Shown piece by piece: positions 43,814 to 56,375 of a stretch of DNA of 64,000 nt (position 1 is its first letter; each line of letters opens with the position of its first letter). Both the position numbers and the translations under genes were made by a program. Source of the DNA: Polymyxa betae (lineage: Eukaryota > Endomyxa > Phytomyxea > Plasmodiophorida > Plasmodiophoridae). Location of the stretch: assembly GCA_003693705.1 (NCBI GenBank), contig RBZT01000499.1, positions 1-64,000 of the forward strand, in the 5' to 3' direction. The notes beneath the pieces are model-generated. The model had not been told where the DNA came from. It did no database searches and worked only from the letters and a program-made list of their open reading frames with translations.

Positions 43814-45482
43814 TTATTGAGAGCTTCGTGAGGATTTATCCATCAACTCTAGAGATTTAGCAATATCTTGTTGAAGTTGGTCGTCATTTCCAGTTAGCAA
43901 TTCTGATAATCGCCATACTTGAAGCGTGCCACCCCCGTAAGTATCAGCATCGTCAGAGACAGTTGCGATTGTCCATGGATCACGACTATTCCAATCGAAA
44001 TCAACAACGGGAGATTTACTATTTCATCATCCGTCAGTTCAGTATCCTTAGTAAAATATGCAGAATACCCATGGCCAATGTGCCTGAAAAATATCTCCTC
44101 GGGTAAGCCAGGTTGATCATCAGAAAGCGGCTTTCTATCTCGGTTAAATATTAGCATCATCCCATCTTCAGATGCAGTGGCAAAATAAGACGAAGAATGT
44201 GGTGACCACTGCACTGTAGTGACTGATCCTTCAAGACAAGAAAATGTTTGCAACGCTGGGCTCTAAACATGGCGACAGTAAGAACGAATTCTTCCATGAC
44301 TAATCATAAGAGCACTCGCCTTCTTGGTTTGATTTCTGATATACCTGATGTCGGAAATCTTTACAAGATGGTCGCTTCCTCCAGATAACAGAAGCATTTC
44401 ATTTTGCTTGTTCCAAGAAACACTTAACCAATCTGGTTAATACAGAACCTAAAAAAGATCATCAACATACCTATTGATATCTTTGGCGTGCAAGTTCTTA
44501 GCTGATGCAACCGGATCGGTGCCATCACGTGAATCCCACAGACGCATTGCACAATCATCCCCGACAGATACGAATATAAAAGGAGATAAAGGATGAAATG
44601 CACAATCTTCAACGCTAGCGGAATGCCCTCTGAAATGCTGGCGTGACGGTAACGTCCTTAACGTCCTCTCACCTAAATTAGGCTGTTTTAGTTGAGGACA
44701 AGAGGTGTGAAGAAACTACCGTCTTTGACAATATGGACTTCGTCTTCCAGCGACCACAGATGGATGTTATTATCGCTGCCTCCGCTAATAATCAACGGCT
44801 CCTGGCTGTTAAAGTCCAGAGCATATGGTGCATTTTTCGTGTGACCTTTCAATCTAAAACATTATCACGAGACTGAACAGTAAAAGGGTGTTGACACGAA
44901 CATTATATCAGGGACACTGCATTCAGCATCTACCCTCAACTGTCGATTTGGCTGCGTATTAGAATTCCAAACGAAAACTTCGGGACAATCAGAATGTGTT
45001 GCGATGATATCACCATGCTGATGGCAAACCCTACGATAGGTGTGAAAACGCTTTGTCTGGTGATAATCGCATGGGTTTACCGGATCCGATTCACTTCACC
45101 AGGGTGTATAAACTTCTTTGAACAGTAAAGCCTGGCAGAATCAGAATCGACGTGATAAACCTCGATAGCGTTCGGTCGACCCTTCCATTGGCCAGGCCTG
45201 TGAACAGTATAGTGTTATTACGATATTCTTCATACAATCAAGTTTGATATGGAAAATTCTCAGTACACCAAATGCATCACAAACTGTTATTAAAACATAC
45301 AATGAGCTGTCAAGTTGTTCAGCAGTCGTAGACCTGCTCATATACAGAGTCTGTGAACCATTCTCTGAATTAGGATCTTTATCCCCCCATGCACATGCAT
45401 AACTTGGCCATTCGAGACTTTGTTGCAAGTACATGTCATACAGCAACGGAATCCTCACATCTTTCGGTTCAGGACGAGACAT
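43814..45482 (-). CDS. RBBP4/MSI1-like WD40 histone-binding protein
   Basis: The minus-strand gene runs from ATG 45482 to TAA 43814 with several short introns; exact joins around 45320-45160 and 44080-43970 are unresolved. The N-terminal helix and first motif PLLYDMYLQQSLEWPSYACA match the RBBP4/Caf1p55 opening (FLYD..M.HALEWPSLT). WD repeats follow: GHTKNAPYALDFNSQEPLII, GHSASVEDCAFHPLSPFIFV, DDCAMRLWDSRDG, GSVTTVQWSPHSSSYFATAS, ending in a GTLQVWRLSELL blade. These proteins bind H3/H4 in CAF-1, PRC2, NuRD and HAT complexes. The family is clear; the specific complex is not. Confidence 0.85.
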
Positions 45483-45869
45483 ATCGGCAAAAAACCAATA
45501 TGGATCGATAGAACAGCGCCAACGTTAGCAAGATTTTCCAAATTAACAAGGGCGATTTAACGCCTTGAGAGCGACGTTAAAATGCGCTTAAAACATGTTG
45601 TGCGCGCATTTCTCTTTTCTTTTTTTGATGGTTTACGTAACTGTTATCTTCGGTAACATATTTTTGCTGCATTCCAACTACTTTGATTAGCAACATGATT
45701 ATATGAGTAAATGGAAATGTCAAAGTTATACACTGTAGAAGTAAAAGCCTGTAAATTTTCAATTATTTTTTAAAGTGATCTCGGACTTCATAGGGCAGTT
45801 TATTGATGCTTAAACAAAATAAATGCAGATAAAACGATTTTTTTACACATGCGCAAGCGAAAATTTTAT
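45483..45869. other. Intergenic
   Basis: 387 AT-rich bases between the RBBP4-like gene start and the Rab gene end, both on the minus strand. No feature recognised. Confidence 0.5.
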
Positions 45870-46685
<816 letters not shown>

Positions 46686-46968
46686 AGCGATCTTGTTGAA
46701 GAACTGGATAAGAGAAGTTAGAGCAGACAAGAACAGGTAGACAATAAGTCCTCTCTACAAAAAGCGTCTATAGTCTATACCCAGCCTCTTGTTACGATAC
46801 AATATTCGACGAATCGATATCTGGTACAAACCCTGTACGGTTTGAAATATCGGTACAATCCGGATGCTATCTCTCTCAAAAATATCTATTTAAAGCTTAT
46901 TTCTAGCATATTTTGTACAAAACATGTGACAATAGAACGGAACTGTATTATCGAAGAGAGCAACCAAT

Positions 46969-47388
46969 CTAGTTAGTTTTGCAGAGACTTAACATTTCGC
47001 TCTCGTCAAGCTCGCTTTCATCGTTGACCTGCTTGATTTTTTGTATACCAGTAAGCTTCTTTTGGAAATCTTCCTTTGCGCTTGCATACATCATCTTGTC
47101 GCGAATCTTTGTAGAATCAGGACACCAAAAAATGAAGACCATTTTGGAGCGCTGAGCGCCTTCCTCTTCAAAACCGTAATCAAGCACAGCAAATCGTGGG
47201 GCATCGGCACGAGACAGTAAAAGAACGAATTCAGAGTATTTGAAAGGAGCATCGCTGTCAAGCTTGCTCTCAATAGAGACGGTATTGTTAGTAATCGAAT
47301 ATACAATGTACTTGTACTTCTTGCGGATTTTCAGCTCATTGAATACAGTAATGCATTCTTCGTCAGTCTTCAAGCCAGCAGAAACCAT
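46969..47388 (-). CDS. ADF/cofilin
   Basis: 139 residues from ATG 47388, the family's usual size. The open frame extends upstream to a TTG but has no earlier ATG. ADF landmarks: MVSAGLKTDEECITVFNEL at the N-terminus with a regulatory Ser3, then RKKYKYIVYSI, RFAVLDYGFEEEGAQRSKMV, FIFWCPDSTKIRDKMMYAS and KEDFQKKLTGI. The Y/W-x-P-D-x-(A/T)-x-(I/V)(K/R)-x-KM actin-binding helix is intact. It severs and depolymerises actin filaments. There are no introns in the coding part. Confidence 0.95.
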   Translation of the reverse strand: MVSAGLKTDEECITVFNELKIRKKYKYIVYSITNNTVSIESKLDSDAPFKYSEFVLLLSRADAPRFAVLDYGFEEEGAQRSKMVFIFWCPDSTKIRDKMMYASAKEDFQKKLTGIQKIKQVNDESELDESEMLSLCKTN

Positions 47389-48031
47389 GGTTGGAACGTG
47401 ATTGCGACGGGTCTGATGATCACTCAATCAGGAGTTCAGGACACGGACGGATCGCTTGCCGAATGAGCGCTTACTAAGACGTGTACATGATGCGAGCAAC
47501 AGAAGCCCACAAGTACGGACATATTGAGCTGGCTGCGCACCCTCTATCTCTTATTCCGCTTGCACCTTTTGCCCTTTTCGGTGGCTTCATACACGTTGAC
47601 CTATGTCGGAGCAGCCCTTTCACGTCACGTCAAACATCAACCTGAACCCAAGCAGTTCTCGATATTTATTCTTCAGAAAGCCTGATTGTTTGCATATGAC
47701 ATTGCAGCTGCGAACATTACATGCATTTTATGTATGAGATTTCAGGTTACAAGCCTTTACGATGTGCCTGATGCCTTAAGAGTGTTTGTTATTTACTGCA
47801 ACTCTTTTTGGATGAGGGATAATTGCAAGCATCTCTTTATAAGCCATTCCTGAAATTCTGTTACAAAGCAACAAAGTGGTATTGTAATTTCGTAGGGGAC
47901 TGGGATTGTACTGTTGTAATGTTGTAGAGGGATTCCTATGCTGCGGACCTTGGCCTCTTCATGACTCGGACTGCATGATCTTCATGATACCTCTTTAAGA
48001 TTTCTCATCATCATTGTTACAACCAACTACA
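47389..48031. promoter_or_regulatory. Divergent intergenic region, cofilin / metaxin
   Basis: 643 bases between divergent start codons, holding both promoters. No repeat or core motif recognised. Confidence 0.4.
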
Positions 48032-49151
48032 ATGGCCCATCAACAACCATTAGACCAAAACGGTCTCATAATTGTTAGAATCGGTGTCCCTGCCTGGGGA
48101 ATGCCCTCCTGGGATATTCGGTCGCTTCAGCTTCTCTTCTTGCTTCATTTCAATCAGGTCCCTCACACTATTGAGTATGAACGCTATGGCTATTCCTCGA
48201 GGTGGATGCCCTCGATTTTATGATATGTTGGTCCATAATTGTCAGATTAGTACTGGAGATATACCTGCTATTGAACCTGGAGATGGAACTATTACTTCAG
48301 CTGAACTATCAATCAACAAATACAGCGACCAACTTGACAGTACAAATCAGTTAGATAGCGCTCTGGCATACCGTATCCTTTGCGAAGCCAGAATGCTTCC
48401 TGTATGTCAAAATGCCCTATTTGAAGTAAGATTGTCCTATTTCTTCTCAATCTCTATTCATTTTGTTATAGAACGAGCGCAATTTTAACAGCCTCGTGTA
48501 TGGCCTTTTCTCTACCATTCCTTTCCCATTTTGTGCATATTTACCACGAAAGCTGCGAAGAAAGACGCTAGCACAATTGAAAACCACGACATCATTGACA
48601 GAAGACCAGCGGTTCTCTCTTTGCGAAAATGCACTTCAAGTTTGCGAATCCAAACTTGAGACGGTAAGGTCTTTATTTATTATGTTTGTACCAAATGAAT
48701 GATTTCTTTCATAGGACGGTACGCCGTTCTTATTAGGATCCAAGCCGTCTTCAGGGGATGCTGCTTTATGTGCTTTCTTAATGTTTGCGAGATACTGCGC
48801 TATCGAAGTTCCTGACCTCAAAAAGATAATTACACCTGTTTTATCTGATTATATGGATCAGGTCCTCAAAATATACCCAAATGTAGCACAAAAATTCGGT
48901 ATATTCAGGGATTGCTGTGACTGACGCCGCTGAACCGATTTACAGATATTCTACAAAACCCATATCGCTATTGTGTTGCTGATAATAATTCACAAAATCA
49001 ATCATCTTTTAGTAGAGAGTCAGCTAGTCCCAAGGAGCAGCTGTCCCCTGAGGAACTAGCACGAAAGCGTGGTAATCGAATTGCAATTGGAGTTGCTTCT
49101 GCAGCCTTCATTGGATTCATCTTATTTAGTGGTGTAAGCCGAGCCAAATAA
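48032..49151 (+). CDS. Metaxin-like outer mitochondrial membrane protein (SAM complex)
   Basis: Exons 48032-48120, 48158-48425, 48472-48663, 48715-48898 and 48946-49151 give 312 residues. The opening VRIGVPAWGMPSWDIRSLTL followed by AMAIPRGGCPRFYD matches the metaxin N-terminal thioredoxin-like fold (P.WGLPS.d..CL ... SP.G.LP). A GST-C-like helical part follows, with DGTPFLLGSKPSSGDAALCA resembling the metaxin/GST F-F-(F)G-x-x-P-(T/S)-x-x-D-A motif. The C-terminus has a single hydrophobic anchor IAIGVASAAFIGFILF. Metaxins serve in beta-barrel protein assembly with Sam50. The first intron is only 37 bases and shifts frame, hiding the second conserved block from a simple ORF view. Confidence 0.85.
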
Positions 49152-49551
49152 AAAAGTCCAAATCTATGTCGAAGCTCCACTTTTTGTTTCCAGGTTCCGT
49201 CAATCAGAAAACGTATTGTGTACATAGGTTGGGAATACCGGTATGTTGGCTATGCTTCTGTACATGCGAAACGCGTGTCGCGTCTTCGTCGTCACTAATC
49301 GGACCCTTGCGGGAATTATTGTCTCTGCAGATTTCTATCTGTAAAGGCACCGCATTGAGGAAAGACAAAACGCAACGACAGCAACTGTTGAAACAGATAT
49401 TCAGTCACAGGAGGACGTTTTGTTAATGAATTGTCTTTGCAGGCATGAATCTAGGTGCAATATCGTAGGTAAGGAATATCGTTACGAATTGTGTTATTCG
49501 ACCGAACTCTTATACGGATTTAAAGCGTCGCGCGTTGTTTAGCCTGTAGCT
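49152..49551. other. Intergenic
   Basis: 400 bases between metaxin and the ankyrin-Fic gene. Coding frames here have no recognisable content. Presumed 3' flank and promoter. Confidence 0.5.
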
Positions 49552-52500
49552 ATGAATTCTACCCAAGAACAACGCCGTCATTCGGCTACCGATACAGACG
49601 CCATCAGCCCAGCGTTCGAGGCAAATATTGACAATAAGGGATCGCTGCCAACTGTCAATTGTGCTTTCTGTGCCAAACAGCGCGCTCAGGGAAGGGCCTT
49701 CGCACGATGCCCACATCATTTTTATCCTTCGGTTTCCAGTCCAAATACAAACCTCAAAGACAGAAAACGAAAGGCAGTTAAGAGAGTTAATTCTAAATGT
49801 TCGGCTTGCTAAAGTTTCTCAATTTTATAGAACAAGCTACAAAGGCTGCAATTCTCTAAGTCTCACGCTAATCTACAAGAGCAAGAATTACGAGCTAGGC
49901 AAATGGAGAGCCTGTTTGCTTCTGCTGCTAAAGGAGACCTCGAAACAATCGAATGGTTGATGCTGAGTGGTGTCGATGTCTGGCAGCAAGATGAGGTACC
50001 ATTTCAATTTCTGCTTTAGCCGCAGCCAACAAAAGTTGGATTTAGGAGAAACGAAACATTCTTCATTTAGCATCAGCCCATGGAAGAACTCGTGTAGTCG
50101 AGTTTCTGGTATCTCAAAATGGAGATGTCAATTGTCAAGATATTTGGGGATATACGCCGTTAACTTGTGCTTTAAACAATGGTCATTTCGCGTTGGCTGA
50201 TTATTTATCTGCAAACGGCGCTAAACGTCTCAATCTTGGGTCTTGCCTTAGTCTCAGTTCAACTCTTTGCTCATTGGCAGCCCAAGGTGAACTAGGTATG
50301 TGTCAAGTCTGTGTCTGCTTTACCAACGCTTAACGTATATGGCAAAGATGAACTGAAAACTCTGGCAGAAAAAGGGGCGGATTTATCGCTTTCTGATTAT
50401 GATAAAAGGTTTCCATCAATGTTCATGTTCTAGATCTTTATTGGCAATGACATTCTGGTTTCTAGGACGCCGCTCCATTTAGCTTGCTCAGAAGGGCATG
50501 TACACGTCTGCAAATATTTGATCGAAGAGGTCAACGTTCCTACAAATTGCATTGATCGATTTGGGAATACACCTTTACAAGCAGCAATTGATAATCACCA
50601 TAAAATGATTGCTTCGTTAGTGCCTTATTTGGGCTTGAACGACACTATCTAACCTTCATCTAGATATCTGCAAGCGCATGGTGGAATCACCAGCGATCGT
50701 CATGGCACTATGCTGCTATACAATCTGCTCTCTGCTTGTGCCTCGGGCGATTTGTCAGCCGTTGTGAAAATGGTCGAAAGCGACGCTGTTAATGTCAATT
50801 TGACCGATTACGATGGACGATCTCCTCTACACTTGGCTGCTGGAAATGGTACATGCCAACATTTTTTATTCGATTCTTCTAATGCAAAGATTTAGGTCAT
50901 GGCAATATTGTCGCTTATTTGCTAGAGCATGGTGCTGCCACTGATGTATACGATAGGTTCAACAGCTTCAAAATCAGAATCAATGGTTAACCTTGCCTCA
51001 GGTGGGGTGCCGATCCTTATCACGAAGCAACCAAAAACGGTTTCCGTGAAGTTATTGAAATTCTAGACCCAGAAAATCGATGCTCAATGAAGCAATCCAG
51101 CCCGTTAGATGATGATATGGATTCACAAGGTGCAGGCTCTTCCCTTGACTGCTGTCATCGATTTGGGCGCAGGCGAGATATTGGTATGATGCGCCTGGCA
51201 TGTCTATGCATTTCCATCTCATTCCAAATTAGTTCATGAAGCTCTGCAACAAGCTTTAGAACAAGTATGTTCGTCGCTATCATGGATATATGGAGAAATC
51301 TGGATCCCCAATCGACATCATGTAGCTCTGCAAAATTGTAGTGATGTGTTTTATATCTCTCCACAAGTGGATGACAGATTCCGCGACCAACTCACTCAAT
51401 TTCGGTCATGCAATCGATCACTTCTTGTCGAATCATCGGTATTCTTTGGAGGTGTTCCAATACGAAACGGTTAGCATGCGTCACTGGTTATATCGAAACT
51501 TCTGATTCGAGCTTTTTAGGCAAATCTATATGGATGGAGGATCTCGATCCCATAGCACAATCGGTTTATTTTTCATGCCCAATGGCTCGAGCTGCTGGAT
51601 TACGGTCTGGTTTGATACTTCCCATTCGCCATGAGAATCAAAACCAGTATAGTTTCGCATACGCTATAGTAATGGTCTGGTGCATTTCATTCTTACTTTA
51701 TCGAATTTACATTCATCTCCAGAGGCAAGATGCGTTCCAGAAGTCAGATGGCGCGCAACAAGCAGCGGAAGAAATGTTCTCTATAATGTCGTCGTTGCTG
51801 ATTTCCAGCGTACTATTGCAAGGCGACAAGGTGATATATAGATCGCTCGGTTCATGTTGCAAACTCTTAATGTATATTTAGGTGTCTAGGGTGGAATATC
51901 TTGAAACGATTGAAAAGTTCTTAAATCAAACTGTAAATATTAAAGAAGACACTCCGGCACATATCTCTGAATGTGCATTCAGGATGCTTTGGAGGCTAGA
52001 CAAGCTGAATCTAATTTACTGAATTTCACTATAAGATTACTGTTTAAGCTGAAAATCGTTGATCAGTTCATTGAATGGGGTGAGTCGATGTTAAGCGAAG
52101 ATCATAAAGCGGCAATGGTTTTGCTTTTGTGGCTCGTCAAGCACATCCATCTATGTGGCGAGGTTGCAACTCGGCTGAATTCTGTATTTCGGTTTCTCTA
52201 TACAGTTTCACCATTACTGGTATTCGCCATACCAATGGTCTTAGATTAACTGTCTCAGTTTATCATCAGGAGCACGAAAGTCCAATCCGAGCTCAAGCTG
52301 ACACTGCATTGGATGACTTACGAGCAGCTGGTTTTGAGCCTGGAAAAATGCCCTTTTTTGGACATGGATTTCCTCGTAGTCCAGTATTCTCTCATATACA
52401 GATGCTCAGAAACCATTTAGGTTCAGCTGGTCGCTGGATTTCGACTAGGGTTTACTGAATGTCTTTAGATGAGGAATATAGGCGATATAAGCACAGAGCA

Positions 52501-53295
52501 ATGCTTGATGAAATGATGCCAGGCGTTATTGACAGGTATCTCATAATATGAATTGCTATCAATTGCATTTAACCGAGCTCATACTCCAGGCAAATACTTT
52601 CTTTCTCTCCTGGAGAGATATTTGATGCCTGTGGTTCACATCAGAGTATGCCAAATACTCCAAAAACGATAGGCGGCTTCTATTTTGGTGCTTCATCATC
52701 CACAGCAGTTTGTTCATAAGCCGATTTAAGACTGCTAGATTTTGATTTGCCTATCGGTTTAGGGAGCAAATGAAGCAGATCAGCTCTCAGAGCTTTGCAC
52801 TTCTATGTTGCAAACGTTGCCAACGAACGAGCTGGTCACATCGTCATCATTGCTCGATCTACACAAATGTCTAAGATTAGAACCTGGTGTAACAAGTGGA
52901 GAACTTCGGACTGGGCTGGTCGTGGGCTCTCACATGTTCTATAAATTCTATCGGGTCTTTGCTCCTGCCGATGAAGTATATACTTAAGTCTATTGAAACA
53001 AAGACTATGTCATTGATGCTTGAGTTAGGTTCCCGAGCTAATTCGAGAATTAGAAGAGGAACTGAGAGCGCCGTCTTCTCGGATGGCGCCTGCTATCCAT
53101 GCCTATTACGTATTTGCTATAATAGTATGTTATATTCATCCATTCGAGGATGGGAACGGTCGTATTGGTCGTGTTCTTGGCAACATGATATTAAAATCTT
53201 ATGGATATCCAGCCGTTTTCAGATCCAATCACAAAGTCATGACATTTGACGAATTCTTGAATCTGATTGTACAAGAGAAGTATGGTTCGCCTTAA
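49552..53295 (+). CDS. Ankyrin-repeat, GAF-like and Fic-domain protein
   Basis: About 15-17 exons run in phase from ATG 49552 to a TAA near 53295, about 990 residues. The join around 52040-52160 is unresolved. Order: an N-terminal CAFCAKQ ... CPHH Cys/His patch; ankyrin repeats (RNILHLASAHGRTRVVEFLV, TPLHLACSEGHVHVCKYLIE, SPLHLAAGNGHGNIVAYLLE and others); a GAF-like domain (VHEALQQALEQVCSSLSWIY, GEIWIPN, ARAAGLRSGLILPI) at about 51220-51700; an unassigned linker; then a Fic domain. The Fic part has GVTSGELRTGLVVG, PADEVPELIREL and the intact catalytic motif HPFEDGNGRIGR (53137-53172). Fic enzymes with HPFx(D/E)GN(G/K)R transfer AMP from ATP to target hydroxyls. I see no clear inhibitory (S/T)xxxE(G/N) helix. 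Confidence 0.75.
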
Positions 53296-53403
53296 CAGCC
53301 GTATATTAAGGCTCTGATGTATCATGATAATGTAAATATATATCTATTATGCACCTATTAACCAAATCGAATGCTCCAGTATCGACATGAATTCTCGCGA
53401 TAA

Positions 53404-53857
53404 TTAGCGATCGCATGCAACAATCTTCAACATATCACAATGGATCGATTCTAAATCCATTCGGATCTGATTCATCATAGTCAATAAGAGCCTTGTTATC
53501 ACATGCAAGTAATCATACAAGAGCATTTTCAATATAGAATGTCCACACGTTATCACATGACCGATAAAAATGCAGTCCTCCTGTTAATGACACTTTGGTA
53601 TCAACATCTTCTCTTAGAGCCCGATTTACACACTATAGCGATACAGTTTAGAAAGAGCATCTGGAAAAAGTCTGCTAACGTGCCCTGTCGAACTCCTGTA
53701 GAATCTTCACAGCTGTGTCACTATCTATCCGATCCAGATCGACCATCTCTTGCAGCGAATCTTTCAGAGTCTCGCCCAACGTTGAATTGCGATAAAGAAC
53801 ATAGGAACTGGAGGAGGTGGAGGAAGACGACCCTTTACTTGCACTGGTTTTACTCAT
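53404..53857 (-). CDS. GTF2A2: Transcription factor IIA gamma subunit (TOA2/GTF2A2)
   Basis: The N-terminal exon (from ATG 53857) has a Ser-rich leader then YVLYRNSTLGETLKDSLQEM and QEFDRA, matching TFIIA gamma (YELYRNTTLG.SLQE.LDE). The next exon has VNRALREDVDTKVSLTGGLH, then FYRSCDNVWTFYIENAL. The last, after a 52-base intron, has IHCDMLKIVACDR ending at 53404. TFIIA gamma binds TBP-DNA through its beta-barrel. The join between the first two exons is off by one base with the visible GT/AG sites. Either an unusual splice site or a sequence error lies near 53600-53660. It converges with the Fic gene, with 108 bases between the stops. Confidence 0.85.
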
Positions 53858-54055
53858 GATTGGTAGTATAAGTGATAGATGAGATTGTCAGGCAATTATA
53901 ATGCATTCACTACCCTACTCACATATCTATTACATTGCGCAATTAATCACTAATCGTCTGACTGTATTTTAACCACATTTCTCATCAAATTTCCCCATAA
54001 AATCTCCATATCTTTTCCGAGTTTATTGCTTACTATTGGCTTATCCTGAAGGTCT

Positions 54056-54277
54056 CTATGCCTCCATTATCGAATCGCTTAGCACCAATCTTTGACCAAC
54101 CCGCATCCAAACACGTTGTCTTGATTGTCCGCTTGTCGGCAGCTCAATACCGTTTATCGTCGTAGGGTGCTCAGGTGCTTGCGATCCTTGGCTGCGATCC
54201 AGTTGGGTGCTTACATTCTTAATTGAGAAACCGTAATCCAGCAATGTTTTTTGGCGATAGGTTGACGCCATGTTCAT
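54056..54277 (-). CDS. Small uncharacterised ORF
   Basis: 73 residues from ATG 54277: MNMASTYRQKTLLDYGFSIK, then a polar middle and VWMRVGQRLVLSDSIMEA. It lies upstream of TFIIA gamma on the same strand and 278 bases from the divergent GH125 gene. QKTLLDYGF slightly resembles a PCNA-interacting box but lacks the paired aromatics. It could be a real short gene or a chance frame. Confidence 0.3.
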   Translation of the reverse strand: MNMASTYRQKTLLDYGFSIKNVSTQLDRSQGSQAPEHPTTINGIELPTSGQSRQRVWMRVGQRLVLSDSIMEA

Positions 54278-54555
54278 TTGCAGTATTTTGCTTGTGTACT
54301 AGACCGATCGAATTCAGTTACAATGATGTTCTAGATCTCTCTTATAATCATGGTAAAGATTGTGATAACCTCGCCTAAACGTTATATAAATGCATTCTGG
54401 CTATTACACCACTCCATGTTAATTCTTGCCACTTTCTATGACTTAATATGACTGGGATAGACGCTCCTCGCTGATTCTATTGCAGGTTATGTTGGCTAAT
54501 TACATTCTATTATGATCTAGGTACTTACACTCATAATCCTGATCATTCAGTTATA

Positions 54556-56332
54556 ATGAGGCTTTTATTGATTGTCGACTTCGCCATCCTCGCTTCTCTC
54601 GGCGTCTACCTGGTAGCTTTAGCTGCAGATTCGCAGCATCTTGATGATCGACTACCGATCCGACAACGAACGTTTATCAGCGATGCTGTCGAAGAATCAA
54701 TCGCTGATATCTCTTCACGCATGAAAAACCCGATTCTAGCTCGAATGTTCAGAAATTGCCTCCCAAATGCATTAGGTTAAGCAATAAGACGTCCTTCTAT
54801 TTTCATTAATAATCGAACAGATACGACAATATTCCAATTCGATTCAGCTGAACCTTCTACATTCGTAATAACTGGTGATATTCATGCAATGTGGTTGAGA
54901 GATTCAACCAATCAGATGCTTCCTTATTTGAGATTTGCTAACAAAGACTCCTGTCTTCGTACAATGCTCTGTGGTGTTATTCAACGACAATCTAGTCAAG
55001 TGTTAGCTGATCCATATTCAAATGCATTTAATGAATGGGAATCTGGAGATGGGCACAGCGACGATATACGTCGTCCGCCTATCTCAAAGATTGTCTTTGA
55101 GGGCAAATACGAGCTGGATTCATTGGCTGCAGTACTGAAGTTAGCTTCACGATATTATCAGGAGACAGGAGATCGCCAGTGTTTTTTACATAATGACAAG
55201 CGATTTCTGTTAGCTGTGCAGAAGATATTGAAAACCGTCACCGATGAGCAGGCCAGCACAGCCACGACCATATCAGAATCGAGCTATTTATTTCAAAGAG
55301 TTACTCGTAAGTCAACGTTAAAATAAGCAATGCTTCAATGCAGCTAAAATATCTCTAGCTGTAGCAACAGACACGTTATCTCTTCAGGGTCGTGGATCTC
55401 CTGCTAAACGATGTGGTATAATCCTGTTGTAGCCTGTTCACACTGGAATCTAACTTATTTCAAGGATTAAGCAAGTCGTACTTTCGTCCAAGCGATGATG
55501 CCTGCTTGCTTCCATTTCTGGTAAATGCTCTCATTTAAGCCCAAGGTGAGGTTTCTTATTGGTTATTAGATCCCATCTAATGCAATGATGGCTGTTGAAT
55601 TAAGCCACATTTCAACACTTTTACCTGATTTGTATCCCGATGATGACCTGGCTCGAGATCTTTCTCAGCAGGCTATGGATCTGTCCAATGAGATCAAATC
55701 AGCAGTATACGAGTTTGGTTTACAGAATAATGGGTCGACATTCGCTTATGAAGTGGACGGATATGGCAATCAGATCTTCCTTGATGATGCCAATATCCCC
55801 AGTTTGCTAAGTTTGCCTTATCTTGGTAAATTTCAGCAACATGAGCGTCATGAAAGAATCTAAACGCTTGCCTAGGGTTTGTTAATACTACAGATGCCAT
55901 TTATATGGCGACCAGAACTCGTGTTCTTTCTGAATCTAATCCTTATTACTTTTCAGGATCTGAAGGATCTGGGGTGGGAGGCCCACATGTAGGTCTTGGG
56001 CAAATATGGCCAATGTCCATATTAATTCAGGTTCACAGCCCAACATCCCACTTTACTTAAATTCCTCATTTTATGGTTGTTAGGCTTTGACCAGCACTAA
56101 CGATGAAGAGATTACTCAATGCCTCAAGACGCTTAGTAAGACAACAGCTGGGACTTATTTTATGCATGAGAGCTTTGATTGTAATAACTCGGGGATATTT
56201 ACCCGTTCTTGGTTTTCTTGGGCAAACAGCCTGTTCGGTGAACTTATTCTGAGAATTGCTGAAGAAAGACCTCACCTAATATTTGATGCTACCATAATAT
56301 CGCAAGCCGATGCCGCCCAAGAATATATTTGA
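54556..56332 (+). CDS. GH125 exo-alpha-1,6-mannosidase (Mug157 family)
   Basis: Seven exons (54556-54775, 54821-55306, 55359-55415, 55465-55520, 55570-55825, 55876-56030, 56084-56332) give 492 residues. An N-terminal hydrophobic segment (LLLIVDFAILASLGVYLVAL) is a signal peptide or anchor. Family motifs: VITGDIHAMWLRDSTNQMLP, FEGKYELDSLAAVLKLA, SYFRPSDDACLLPFLIPSNA, DDANIPSLLSLPYLG, GSGVGGPHVGLGQIWPMS and FMHESF, then TRSWFSWANSLFGELI. The acidic residues of GDIHAMW-LRD and the E of the later helices are the expected active-site region. It should cleave alpha-1,6-mannosides in the secretory pathway or outside the cell. Introns are 45-53 bases. Confidence 0.94.
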
Positions 56333-56375
56333 AATAACATATTAATTATATTTGTATACTACTTTGATTTAAATA

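Noticed and set aside
46830-46870. Imperfect palindrome CAAACC-CTGTAC-GGTTTG
   Set aside because: A short 6-bp stem in AT-rich intergenic DNA, without a T-run, target duplication or second copy to give it meaning.
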